Part shown: positions 28,209 through 37,578 of the stretch, piece after piece
Position numbering within the stretch: position 1 is the first letter of the stretch
How the letters are laid out: every line of letters begins with the position of its first letter
Origin: Planctomycetota bacterium
Lineage (GTDB): Bacteria > Planctomycetota > Planctomycetia > Gemmatales > Gemmataceae
Assembly: GCA_021324515.1 (NCBI GenBank)
Contig: JAJPIY010000240.1
Coordinates: forward strand, 1 to 44,150
Reading direction: 5' to 3'
Length of the DNA: 44,150 bases
The notes under the pieces: generated by a model
Told to the model about the DNA's origin: nothing
The model's database searches: none
What the model saw: only the letters and a program-made list of their open reading frames with translations
Position numbers and translations under genes: made by a program

Positions 28209-30419
28209 TCATTCCGCTCCCTTGCCTTCGCGCACTTCTTGGATGCGCTTCAGCACTTCGTTGCGGCGATCGATACGTTCTTTGTCGTTGGTGTCTTTAG
28301 CACTGTTGCGGGCCAGCAACTTGCCGTCTGGAGCGAGCATCAGTACTTCGATGGCGCTGTCGTCGGTGGTTTTGGAATTGGGGACAGGTAAGCGGCTGCC
28401 GCCCTCAAAATCTACCAGGATCAGATTGTTTTCCGGAGGATCTTGGCCGAAATCCACATCGATGCCGGTGGGCACTTTGCCGCCGGCGCGCGCACTGGGC
28501 TTTTGTACTTCGGCCGGGAGAATAAAGGTGTTCTGCGTGTACTTCCAGATGGGAATGTCGATATTGACCTTTCGGCCTACGTATTCGCCGCGGGCGACAA
28601 AGACGCGATCGGCCACTGCCCATTCCCCGACGGGAATTCGCTCCGTCTCTTTGCGGCTTAGCTGGGTTGCTTCTACCCAGCGATGGAATTGGAAGACTAC
28701 CTGTTCACTGGCGGGGCTTGGGGCGGTGGCCCTGAGTAGACGGTACTGAGCGCTCTCTAACGGAAGCGCCCTTATATCTCTCATGCTCATACCCCGCGCT
28801 TCATCTACCACATAATAGAATGTTTCTTCCGGCACCTTAACAATCTGCGGTAGCTCATACCACTCACTGGATTCCAAGGTTTCTTTTTCCTTGTATTCCG
28901 GCGAAGCTACGTCTGAGCGCTGGTAATTGGGATTGGCCATCTTGATCTTGAGCCGATAGCGATAGAACTTGCCTGGCTCAACATTGACATCCACCACGCG
29001 GACCAGAACGTAGTCGGGGACATAACTCTGTTCGGCGTTGGCCCCACCTGGTTGGGGGGTGGTTTTAAGTTGGGGCTGAGCGGCGTTGTCGCTGGGCAGG
29101 GCTACACGAGGATCAAAGGGATCGCCAAAGTTGGGCTTTTGGAACTTCGGCTGGGCGATTTGATTGGGTTGCGCCTCGCGTAGTTTGTCCAACGTCTCCT
29201 TGATTTTCGGTAGCTCGGCGGCAACGTCCGGATACTTGGTTTTGTTTTCTTCAGCCGGCGGCGCTTCCGGCGGCCGCGCCATGCCGGGGGCCAGCGAGCT
29301 TCTCCCTCCCATCATCATCATCATTCCAGAAAGACCCGGCGCTTTGGCCTGGCTGGCATGAAATTCCCGCAGCAGCGGCATCACCAAACCTTTGCCGTCG
29401 TTGGGCATAACGGAAGCATACTTGGGATCTTCCGACTGGAAGGGGTAATACGTGTGTTGCAGCCACACCTGATACGATTCCTTCAGCTGGGGATCCTGCC
29501 AATTACTTATCGGTTTGCCGTTGGCATCTACTTCCATGCGTTCCACTTCCACGCCGCGGAAGTCAAAGGCCGCCGATTGTTTGTCACCTTCTCCTATTGT
29601 TTCGCTGAGTACGGCATCGATGCTCTTCAGCCGGAGCTTGTGCATGTGTTCTTCCAGCTGTTTTTTGTACGGGAAGCTACCGGCGATGATAGCCATGCGC
29701 AACGGGAGGAGTTGGTGCGCCGTTAACTGCTGTTCGTTCCAATCATCGACGGGAATCCACTTGGCCTCGTATTCAGGATTATTGCCGGCGCCGAGGAGCG
29801 AATTGAGGGCGCCAAGGTTCGGGTTCCCTAATAGGGACTGCTGCCTCTGGAGAAGGGGGTTGTTCGGCATCATGCTTCCCATGCCGCCCGGCATGCTCCT
29901 CTGAAGAGGAGCGAAGGGATTCATTCGCCCAGTATTGCTGGGGGCTGCGACCTTCCGGCCTTTATCTTCAAGGACCAAAATGGACGGCGGTTTCGCGTTG
30001 AAGCGAAATAGATAGGTATCGATGGGCACGGCAGCCACTTTGGCGACGGCTTCTTCGACGTTGTAAATCTTAGGCGGACGCCGCGACTTGTCTTCCTTCA
30101 TGCGCGGCTCAAACCAAGTTCCTGTAGGGTAATTGTCCGGCAACAAGAGGGTCGTATCGAGATCAATTAGCTTGCCCTCGCGGGTTTCGGGCAAGTCGCT
30201 TTCCTTGGGTTGGTTCGTTCGCAGGGCCGTCTCCAATTGTTCTGTGCGTTCATTCAACTCCTTAGCTTTGGCAGCAGGGCTACCACTGAAGAAGCCCTGA
30301 TTGGGCATGAAGAGACTGAGAATCAGCATAAGGACCATCAGCGTGACAGCCACACCGAGGCCGACTTGTTCGCCTTTCTCCAGCAGAAATTGTTTCATAT
30401 CGAATTCTTTACGGCTCAT
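28209..30419 (-). CDS. Large single-pass membrane protein, third gene of pilM-like operon (function unknown)
   Basis: MSRKEFDMKQFLLEKGEQVGLGVAVTLMVLMLILSLFMPN TM segment then a coiled-coil-like AKAKELNERTEQLETALR; Met/Gly/Pro-rich interior. The ORF extends to 30521, but that extension reads through an intercistronic hairpin. Confidence 0.75.
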   Translation of the reverse strand: MSRKEFDMKQFLLEKGEQVGLGVAVTLMVLMLILSLFMPNQGFFSGSPAAKAKELNERTEQLETALRTNQPKESDLPETREGKLIDLDTTLLLPDNYPTGTWFEPRMKEDKSRRPPKIYNVEEAVAKVAAVPIDTYLFRFNAKPPSILVLEDKGRKVAAPSNTGRMNPFAPLQRSMPGGMGSMMPNNPLLQRQQSLLGNPNLGALNSLLGAGNNPEYEAKWIPVDDWNEQQLTAHQLLPLRMAIIAGSFPYKKQLEEHMHKLRLKSIDAVLSETIGEGDKQSAAFDFRGVEVERMEVDANGKPISNWQDPQLKESYQVWLQHTYYPFQSEDPKYASVMPNDGKGLVMPLLREFHASQAKAPGLSGMMMMMGGRSSLAPGMARPPEAPPAEENKTKYPDVAAELPKIKETLDKLREAQPNQIAQPKFQKPNFGDPFDPRVALPSDNAAQPQLKTTPQPGGANAEQSYVPDYVLVRVVDVNVEPGKFYRYRLKIKMANPNYQRSDVASPEYKEKETLESSEWYELPQIVKVPEETFYYVVDEARGMSMRDIRALPLESAQYRLLRATAPSPASEQVVFQFHRWVEATQLSRKETERIPVGEWAVADRVFVARGEYVGRKVNIDIPIWKYTQNTFILPAEVQKPSARAGGKVPTGIDVDFGQDPPENNLILVDFEGGSRLPVPNSKTTDDSAIEVLMLAPDGKLLARNSAKDTNDKERIDRRNEVLKRIQEVREGKGAE

Positions 30420-30469
30420 GGCATTTGTATCCTCTGGCATTCCTCTGCGGAATAGCATTTCGCAATCTT

Positions 30470-30510
30470 CTTGTTGTGCCCGCAAGGAATGTACTTGCGG
30501 GCATAACAAG
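30470..30510. promoter_or_regulatory. Intercistronic hairpin cttgttgtgcccgcaag-gaatgta-cttgcgggcataacaag
   Basis: 17-bp arms with one mismatch and a 7-nt loop, located between two genes of the pilM-like operon. Confidence 0.65.
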
Positions 30511-30517
30511 ATCGTCT

Positions 30518-32704
30518 TCAACTTTTTTTGTTTCCGGCCGGTGGGGGCGGCGGCGGTGCTTTGGGCTGATCAGCGGGTTTATCCGCTTGTTTCGTCTCAG
30601 GCGGCGGCGTGGAGTTGGCACTCGGCGTGGTCGGAGCAGGCGACGGCGTGGCCGGGGCTGTTGCGGGCGGAGCCGCTGGTGACGTCGGGGAGGCTGACGG
30701 TTGCTGGTGGCCTGACTGAGGGGCTGATGTCCCGGACAAGCTAGACTGTTCCGCAGTCGGGGGGGCATCCGGTGCGCGATACAAGGTGGCGATACCATAA
30801 ATGGTCAACTCCACCAAGTTATCGTCGAACGAGTTCGTTTCGGATTGTTTGGCGTCTATTGTGCTGACCGGGAAGTTCCCACCCCGCCGTATGCCACCGG
30901 GCGCGGATAAGTAAGCCGGCGGTCCCGAGGGGCCTGCCATCCCGCCTGAACCAGGCAGCGGGGTCATCATCCTCTGGGGCATCATCCCCTGTTGCATTTG
31001 CCGTTGCATTTGCATTTGCCGTTGCATTTGGATCTGTTGCATCTGCGCAGCTTGCTGCTGGCCTCCTTGTTGCATGCGCATCTGCATTTCCATTTGCATG
31101 CGCATCTGCTCCGGCGTCGGGCCGCCAGCCATACTGGCGCCGGGCATGCCAGCCATGAAGACCCGCGGACTTGCTGTATCCGTACCGTCTTTTTGGTTTT
31201 TTTCGTCCTCGCTCTGGGGCACGTAATCCTTGGCGTGCGTGAACTCGACCTGCGTGATCTGGAAGCGCAACCGCGAGTTGGCTAAGGCCAAAAGTACATC
31301 GTTGATGTGCGTTTGCTCAACGATCAACTGCAAGGCCAAAGGCAGATGACGGCTGGGCGGATTGATTTTCTTGTCCTGGTCTGCGGGTTGCAAATAGCGA
31401 TTGCGTTCGATTTCATTGTTAGGCGTCTTATTGCCGGCCGATGCGGTGCCGGTCATACCCGTTGGTCCGCCCATCATCATCATCATGGGCGCACCGCTGC
31501 TGCTGGGCATACTACCGCCGGGCGGTCCACCACCAGGCGACCCGGCGCCGGGGGGCATACCAGGGCCGCCCGCCGCGCTGGCAGCATTCTTTTCTTCATC
31601 CTCCGGAAGAGCGTCGAGCGCCGCCAAAATGTGATTGGGTTGTAAGGGCCAGATGAACGTCCGACTATCTTGCTTGGCTAACTCAATGGCATTGATACGA
31701 CGAATCGGGCAATTGGTCTGATCGAAGCCTTGGCTGACGACAATCGGATGCTCTTTGACCCATTCCTTGTCCCATTTGATGCCGCTGAGCGGATCGGGAT
31801 AGTTTTCCTCGCTGAACTTTTTCGTTTCGTTCCAGACTACTGGCTCGCCTCGGACCTCGAAGAGCGTATGCACGCTGTCTTGAGCGACGTTGAACCAGAT
31901 GCCCCGGCCTTTGGCGCTGGTGAGCGGCTGAGGATGCCGGCTAGGGTGAATATTCTTGATGGTGCTGTCGCCGCCGATGACAGGTTGGCCTTTGTCGTTC
32001 TTGCGGATATGGAGCGTGATTTCCCAGTTCTTATTGCGGTAGCGATAGCGGGCCTCAACACCTTTGGGCATCGGTTCTGCCTTCTCGTCGATCGCCACTG
32101 GCTGCATGAGGGCCTGGCGAGCCATGGCGTCATAAACGACCACGAGCAGTTCACGCTTGACCCAGAAGTCTTCTTGGGCTAGCCAGATCTCTTCGCGCGT
32201 CGGCGTCTCTTTCCAATCTTTTTTCGGATTGAAGACGTTGTCGAAACCGCCTTTGAACTCTACGGGATTGAGCCACTTGGGCGCGTAAGTACGCAAGTTA
32301 TTGATCTGATTGGGATAGAGTTTATCTCGGTACTCGGCGCGGTCATCTGCGCTGATCGGAACCTGCGGATCGGTCAGGCCGTTATATTTCTTGATCCACT
32401 CCGCAGGCCAATCGTACATGCCCGATTGATAATTCCAGGCATGCGCCCAAATGACACTTTTGTGATCGCTGAAACTCTTGGCCTCCTTCTCCCACGGTGG
32501 CAGGAAAGTGGCCGTGTTGACGGGACCGCTGCTTTGGGCGGTTTTGACAGAATTGGCCGCCTCGTCATATTTCTTCTTAAGCCCTGCGATCTCGTCGGGA
32601 TAGGTGAATTTCATCCACATCACGGCGACGAGCCAGAGGAGAAAATAGCCTCCCAGCAGAAACCAGAACTGGTGCTTGGCAACGGTTTCTTGATCGAGCT
32701 TCAT
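30518..32704 (-). CDS. Large single-pass membrane protein, second gene of pilM-like operon (PilO-like topology, Met/Gln-rich segment)
   Basis: KHQFWFLLGGYFLLWLVAVMWMKFTYPDEIAGLKKKYDEAANSVK (TM plus helix); MRMQMEMQMRMQQGGQQQAAQMQQIQMQRQMQMQRQMQQGMMPQRMM; Pro-rich C-terminus. Confidence 0.75.
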   Translation of the reverse strand: MKLDQETVAKHQFWFLLGGYFLLWLVAVMWMKFTYPDEIAGLKKKYDEAANSVKTAQSSGPVNTATFLPPWEKEAKSFSDHKSVIWAHAWNYQSGMYDWPAEWIKKYNGLTDPQVPISADDRAEYRDKLYPNQINNLRTYAPKWLNPVEFKGGFDNVFNPKKDWKETPTREEIWLAQEDFWVKRELLVVVYDAMARQALMQPVAIDEKAEPMPKGVEARYRYRNKNWEITLHIRKNDKGQPVIGGDSTIKNIHPSRHPQPLTSAKGRGIWFNVAQDSVHTLFEVRGEPVVWNETKKFSEENYPDPLSGIKWDKEWVKEHPIVVSQGFDQTNCPIRRINAIELAKQDSRTFIWPLQPNHILAALDALPEDEEKNAASAAGGPGMPPGAGSPGGGPPGGSMPSSSGAPMMMMMGGPTGMTGTASAGNKTPNNEIERNRYLQPADQDKKINPPSRHLPLALQLIVEQTHINDVLLALANSRLRFQITQVEFTHAKDYVPQSEDEKNQKDGTDTASPRVFMAGMPGASMAGGPTPEQMRMQMEMQMRMQQGGQQQAAQMQQIQMQRQMQMQRQMQQGMMPQRMMTPLPGSGGMAGPSGPPAYLSAPGGIRRGGNFPVSTIDAKQSETNSFDDNLVELTIYGIATLYRAPDAPPTAEQSSLSGTSAPQSGHQQPSASPTSPAAPPATAPATPSPAPTTPSANSTPPPETKQADKPADQPKAPPPPPPAGNKKS

Positions 32705-32816
32705 GTTTTAACCCCCTTGCTGGGGTGGTCATAGGTGATGGTGTGGCAACCCTTTTTCCTCAGCCCGCAGTGCCGGCCCGGTGGCGCTGCGAACGGGTTT
32801 ATCACTACATTCTTCT

Positions 32817-35609
32817 CTAACGTCCCTTTTGACGCCCGCGGCCTCTTTTGGGACGAGAGAACCCAGGCGACGAGTTGGAAGAAGCCGCCGGGGCCACGGC
32901 CCCGCTGCTTGAATCGCCGCTTGTCAAGTTGCGCAGGCGGTCGGAATCGGTTGGCTCCTTCCAGATAAGCAAGATGACGAACTCGGTTCGCTTCAGCCCA
33001 CGATTATTCTCTGAGGGCGGCATGCTACCGTTGGATTGCATTCCGGCTGGCGACGCACCGCTGTATTTCTTCATCATGTCCATCTGGCGGCGCATCCGCT
33101 CGTCACCGCCAGCTCCACCCGGCATAGCAGCGCTGCCCCGCTTGCGCATCATGTCCATTGGTCCTCCCATGCCGGATCCTCCCATGCCGGAGCCTTTTGT
33201 CGCAGGCTCTACACCCAGCGGCGTCCAATCTTTTCGGCTGGGAGTGGTCGAAGCGCTGGGGCCTCCAGACGGACCTCCTGGGCCGGCCATACCGCCCGGA
33301 GGACTGCCGCCGCTGGCGCCGCCGCCTGGAGGGCTGGCGGACGTGCCGGAGGCCGAAGTCATGCCGCTGGGCATGGGGCCGCCAGGCATGGAGCCACCAC
33401 CAGGCATGCCCATGCCGCCAGGCCCCATCCCGCCTGTGTTCACGATGCCCAAGGCCAACTCCTTGACTTCCTCATGCGTGCTCTCATTGAGAATCTCGAA
33501 AGGAGCGTCGGCGGACGACTGGGCCGTCTTGTACAAGACTACATGGCTAATGCGGTTGATGACGGGGCCGAGCGGTTCCAGTTCCTTCTGCTCTGCTCCC
33601 GCAGAGGCACTGGCCCCGCCTGGAGGCGACGCCGGGGCGCCTGGCGGGGCCGCAGTCGGGGTTGCTGCGCCCGCGGGAGCTGTCGCTCCTCCGGCGGCGG
33701 CATCCGCTTTCTTTTCTCGAATGCCCAGCCGCGCGAGGTTTTCTAACAGCGTGTTCTTGATGAAGCTCTCTCCATCGCTATGGTAGGTCCAACCGTGCAG
33801 CTCGATGATCCAGCCGGCCCCCTGGGGAGGTTTTTGGAAGTGGTCCTTGGGGCGGACCCATTCCTCGCGATTTCTTTTCACGCGATCGCTTTTCTTCACC
33901 AGGTCCCAGTAGGTTCCCAAGTTGTCGCAGAAAAAAGCTTGCACCGACTCGATGTTGAACTGAACGAGGTCCTGCACGCTTTGATTCGGCTCGTCGGCGC
34001 CTTCCTTGCTTCCTGAGACAACGCGCTGCGAGAGATACTCTTGATAGGCCTTCGTGGCCTTGGGCACATACTTGGTCTGCACCTCCGGCAGATCGAAGGG
34101 GATGTCGTCCAGTGTGATCGTTTCGGCGACGTTGCCGTCTTCGGCGAGGACTTTGTATTCCAGCTTTTTGCGGATGTCCGGTTGCGGGATAGCGGCGTTG
34201 AGGAACTTGAACAACTCCGGCCAATTGTCGCGTTCGAATTGACCGGCGACAATCGTGCGAACCGCGTCTTCTTCGTCCCGTGCTTTCTTCTTGGCCGCAT
34301 CCAGGGCGCTCTTGGCGGATTGGGCCTTCTTGGCGGCATCGCCGGCGGCAACGACGGCTTTCTCAACCCTTTTATCACCCCAGGTGCGTTTCTCCAGGCC
34401 ATAGCTAAGGGCCATACCAAGACTGCCAAAGAGGAGAGCGGCGGCAGCGGCAGCGGCAAACGGCTTTTTGGCCTTGATGAGACGCTCAATTCGGATCTCG
34501 TTGGGCAGCAGGTTCGTCAACAAGCGCGCCCGTTTGAGTCCTTGCAGGGCCAGCCCATAGGCTACCCCGAACGTCAGGATATTTTCCGTGAACGCCTGCT
34601 GCGCGATCACCTGGTCGCCGTTGATGCGCTCCATCTTGGTCAGCTTTTTGACTTCTAGCTGGAGTTTTTCGCTGAGGAACTTCTGTAAACCCGGCAGACG
34701 GAAGGCGTTGCCCAGGCCGATCATGTATTCGATATGGGCGTCGCGGTGGGTATTGGTGAAATAGCCCAGCGAGCGCTGCACTTCACCGACGAAATCATTG
34801 AGCACCGGCTTAAGGGCCGCCAAAATCTTCTTCAAGTCCGGTGACTTGGTGGCGTTGCGCTTGAGGTGCTCGGCCTTGGCGAAAGTCAGCTTGAGGTCTT
34901 TGGTCAAAGCACGGGTGAAGTGGTTGCCGCCCAACGGAATGGGACGCTGCCAGATGATGCGTTCGCCATCGGTAATGACCAGGTTGCTGCTGTCGGTGCC
35001 GATGTCCAGGGCAACGACGCATTTTTTGTCGCCGCCGCCTTCGCTGGGTTGTTCCGCATCCTTGCCCAGAAGATCGAAAGACACATAATTGCACAGGGCC
35101 AACGGCGCCATCTGCACTACATGGACGTCGATATTAACGTCTTTGAAGTGTTGCAAATAGCGGCCCACCATGTCGCGCTTCATGGCAAACAGACCGATCT
35201 CCGTTTCCATTGCGAAGCCATCGGTGACGGTCCCAGAGCCGATCTTCTGATAATCCCAAACCACTTCATCGAGATTGAAGGGGATCTGCTGCTTGGCCTC
35301 AAAGCGCACAATATCGGCGATCTTCTTTTCCTCAACCGGCGGCAGTTTCACGAAGCGGGCCAATCCACTCTGTCCGGGGACGCTGATGGCCACGATGTCG
35401 CCGCGCAAGTTGTTGCGCGACAAGAACTTGTCCAAGGCTTCCCGAGTGAGTTGGTCGGGGTCCGCGTCCGGTTGACTGAGGATTTTAGGATGTTCGACAT
35501 AATCAAAAGCGGTGGCGACGAGTTGTCCGTCGATTTCTTGTAGGCGGATCGCCTTTAAGCCGCACTGGCCTAGGTCGATGCCCCAAACGCCGATAGGCTG
35601 AACTGCCAT
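32817..35609 (-). CDS. pilM: PilM-like ATPase fused to a PilN-like segment, with Gly/Met/Pro-rich C-terminal region
   Basis: VWGIDLGQCGLKAIRLQEIDG...CVVALDIGTDSSNLVITDGERIIWQRPIPLGGNHFTRAL (actin-like PilM); then TNLLPNEIRIERLIKAKKPFAAAAAAALLFGSLGMALSYGL (PilN-like NLLP motif plus TM) and a coiled coil. Confidence 0.85.
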   Translation of the reverse strand: MAVQPIGVWGIDLGQCGLKAIRLQEIDGQLVATAFDYVEHPKILSQPDADPDQLTREALDKFLSRNNLRGDIVAISVPGQSGLARFVKLPPVEEKKIADIVRFEAKQQIPFNLDEVVWDYQKIGSGTVTDGFAMETEIGLFAMKRDMVGRYLQHFKDVNIDVHVVQMAPLALCNYVSFDLLGKDAEQPSEGGGDKKCVVALDIGTDSSNLVITDGERIIWQRPIPLGGNHFTRALTKDLKLTFAKAEHLKRNATKSPDLKKILAALKPVLNDFVGEVQRSLGYFTNTHRDAHIEYMIGLGNAFRLPGLQKFLSEKLQLEVKKLTKMERINGDQVIAQQAFTENILTFGVAYGLALQGLKRARLLTNLLPNEIRIERLIKAKKPFAAAAAAALLFGSLGMALSYGLEKRTWGDKRVEKAVVAAGDAAKKAQSAKSALDAAKKKARDEEDAVRTIVAGQFERDNWPELFKFLNAAIPQPDIRKKLEYKVLAEDGNVAETITLDDIPFDLPEVQTKYVPKATKAYQEYLSQRVVSGSKEGADEPNQSVQDLVQFNIESVQAFFCDNLGTYWDLVKKSDRVKRNREEWVRPKDHFQKPPQGAGWIIELHGWTYHSDGESFIKNTLLENLARLGIREKKADAAAGGATAPAGAATPTAAPPGAPASPPGGASASAGAEQKELEPLGPVINRISHVVLYKTAQSSADAPFEILNESTHEEVKELALGIVNTGGMGPGGMGMPGGGSMPGGPMPSGMTSASGTSASPPGGGASGGSPPGGMAGPGGPSGGPSASTTPSRKDWTPLGVEPATKGSGMGGSGMGGPMDMMRKRGSAAMPGGAGGDERMRRQMDMMKKYSGASPAGMQSNGSMPPSENNRGLKRTEFVILLIWKEPTDSDRLRNLTSGDSSSGAVAPAASSNSSPGFSRPKRGRGRQKGR

Positions 35610-35771
35610 GATGTCGTATCTCCCGCCGCTGTAGAGCGAATGCACTTCGTGACCGAAACGATGTTGTTACGGTAACATGCGGCGACGCACCCTGTCAACC
35701 GCCCCGCGCCGCCGCGGAATAATCTACATGTAGCATAACAAACGGGAAGGCGATTTGTTGGCGAATACTTC

Positions 35772-37460
35772 TTAGCGCGGCATCAATCGCGGCCAATGCA
35801 GCTCCACGCCGTCGTCCTGAAGACGTTTTTGGAAGTCAGCTAACAGTTTGCCGTTTTTGCGCACCTGCCGCGGCGGTTCTTTGCGTGCCAAGCAGAAAGC
35901 GGCCAAGGCGCCGGCCGCTTCACCGATGTTCCACTCCACCGGATGTAAGCGGTAACAGCCGTTGGTTATGTGCGTTACGCCCACGTTCTTGCACGCCGGC
36001 AACAGGTTTTCCACGCGACATGGCAGCAGTGCCCCGAGCGGAATCTGAAACGGCAGCGAGCTGATGTCAAGATAGTTGTCGCCGCCGCTGCTGGGATGCA
36101 AATCGATGCGATAGCTGCCGATGCCTACGCTGTCGGCGAAGTGTTCTGCGGTCAATGCCTCGCCCTTTTTGCCGGTCAACTTTTGTCGGGCCTCGGTGCC
36201 GACGTGTTGTTCGAGGACCGTGAATTCCGCGCGAATGCGCCGGGCTTCGCGGATGTAGGGATACTTCGCCAGCCCGTCGGCGGTATCCACAACGTCGGGC
36301 CGCAGACGTAACCCCTTCCACCCGACGCCGCCGTCCGGCCGCGGGGCTTGTGTCTGCATCCAGTACAACAGCGAAAGACTTAGCTGTTTGGCGCGGCGAA
36401 GATGGCGGGCCGCCTCCTCCGGCTTCACATTGCATAGATTGCCGAGCCAATAATCGTTCTGCGGCCAATTGATGAGGGAAACATCGCTGCGATGACTACC
36501 GGAACGAAAGTTTCGGCGATCCAGGATGCGGCGATACAGCCAAAGGTTCATCCCCCCCGTTCCTGGACCTGATGGATCGAACGTCACAGCGCGCTCTTGA
36601 AGCGTGATCGGATTGGACATTTTCCAGCTGAGCAGCGGTCCCGGCCAGGCCGGTGCCAGCTTAGGGACATATTTACTCCAGAAATCGTATTCTTTGGGCT
36701 TGGGGATTGTATGGTCTTCGCCGGGCAGATAATCGACGGCGAAGCAGAACGTGAACGCTTGCTGGTTGTCCGGCTGCGCTTGGGCAGGAGCGTGCGGTTC
36801 GCCGGTCTCTTTCTGGGACTCGAACCCTGTGACGAACTCCGTCCCGGTCAACGGCAACAAGTCGCCCAGTTCGGTGGCATCGAGAAAGTAGGCCCCGGTC
36901 AGTATCACGGAACAATCGTTGCGCGTATCGTGGACTTTCACCGCCGTGACGCGGTCGCCCTTGACATCTGCGGCGACAGCTTTGTGACAGAGAAGCAGTT
37001 GCACTCGTCCGCTGCTGATAAAGGGAGCGAGCATTTCTTGTAAAACAGCCAGTGCGACACGCGGTTCGTGACACAAGCGGGAGACGAGACCATTGCCGGG
37101 ATTGAAGAAGACAGCTTCGCGTGCCTCGGCAGTCAGCGGATAATGTCGCCGGTAGTAGGCGCGGACGCCGTTCCGAAAGCGGCGATAGGAGCGTGTACAG
37201 CCGAACGATTCGATCCAGGGGTGTTCGTCGGGCGGCACGGCTTGTTGGGTCAGCTGGCCGCCGATCCAGTCGGTTTCTTCGGTGAGCAGGACGGAGCAGC
37301 CGGCCCGTGCCGCTGCCAATGCCGCCGCGCATCCGCCCACACCGCCGCCGAGAATGACGACATCGGCACGCCTCGCGCGGGCGCGCGGTTCGTTTGCTTG
37401 GAAGGAAGCTGTCAACAACGGCGATAAGGCCGCCGTGGTAAGAAAGCGACGTCGGTCCAT
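35772..37460 (-). CDS. FAD-dependent oxidoreductase with Tat-like signal
   Basis: MDRRRFLTTAALSPLLTASFQA twin-Arg start; ADVVILGGGVGGCAAALAAARAGCSVLLTEETDWIGGQLT; C-terminal LLPACKNVGVTHITNGCYRLHPVEWNIGEAAGALAAFC. Confidence 0.88.
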   Translation of the reverse strand: MDRRRFLTTAALSPLLTASFQANEPRARARRADVVILGGGVGGCAAALAAARAGCSVLLTEETDWIGGQLTQQAVPPDEHPWIESFGCTRSYRRFRNGVRAYYRRHYPLTAEAREAVFFNPGNGLVSRLCHEPRVALAVLQEMLAPFISSGRVQLLLCHKAVAADVKGDRVTAVKVHDTRNDCSVILTGAYFLDATELGDLLPLTGTEFVTGFESQKETGEPHAPAQAQPDNQQAFTFCFAVDYLPGEDHTIPKPKEYDFWSKYVPKLAPAWPGPLLSWKMSNPITLQERAVTFDPSGPGTGGMNLWLYRRILDRRNFRSGSHRSDVSLINWPQNDYWLGNLCNVKPEEAARHLRRAKQLSLSLLYWMQTQAPRPDGGVGWKGLRLRPDVVDTADGLAKYPYIREARRIRAEFTVLEQHVGTEARQKLTGKKGEALTAEHFADSVGIGSYRIDLHPSSGGDNYLDISSLPFQIPLGALLPCRVENLLPACKNVGVTHITNGCYRLHPVEWNIGEAAGALAAFCLARKEPPRQVRKNGKLLADFQKRLQDDGVELHWPRLMPR

Positions 37461-37534
37461 GCCCTGAGTATATCAGACCACAACAAGAAGGGGCAAAGCG
37501 CCGATTTCGGATCTTCGCTCGGACGGATAAAACG

Positions 37535-37569
37535 CCTCCCCCCTTGTGGGGGGAGGGAAAAGTCCGCCA
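37535..37569. repeat. CCTCCCCCC-TTGT-GGGGGGAGG palindrome with extension gggaaaagtccgcca
   Basis: 9-bp perfect arms. 37548-37569 is the exact reverse complement of 38233-38254. Confidence 0.8.
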
Positions 37570-37578
37570 ACTCTTATC

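Noticed and set aside
30420-30521. N-terminal extension of the 28209-30521 ORF (MKTILLCPQVHSLRAQQEDC...)
   Set aside because: It is encoded by the intercistronic hairpin; the internal start MSRKEFDMKQF followed by the TM segment is more plausible.
30992-31285. His/Leu-rich ORF (MHLPLHLHLPLHLDLLHL...)
   Set aside because: Antisense shadow of the Met/Gln-rich coding tract on the minus strand.
34866-35543. 225-aa plus-strand ORF opposite pilM
   Set aside because: Antisense to conserved PilM domain sequence.
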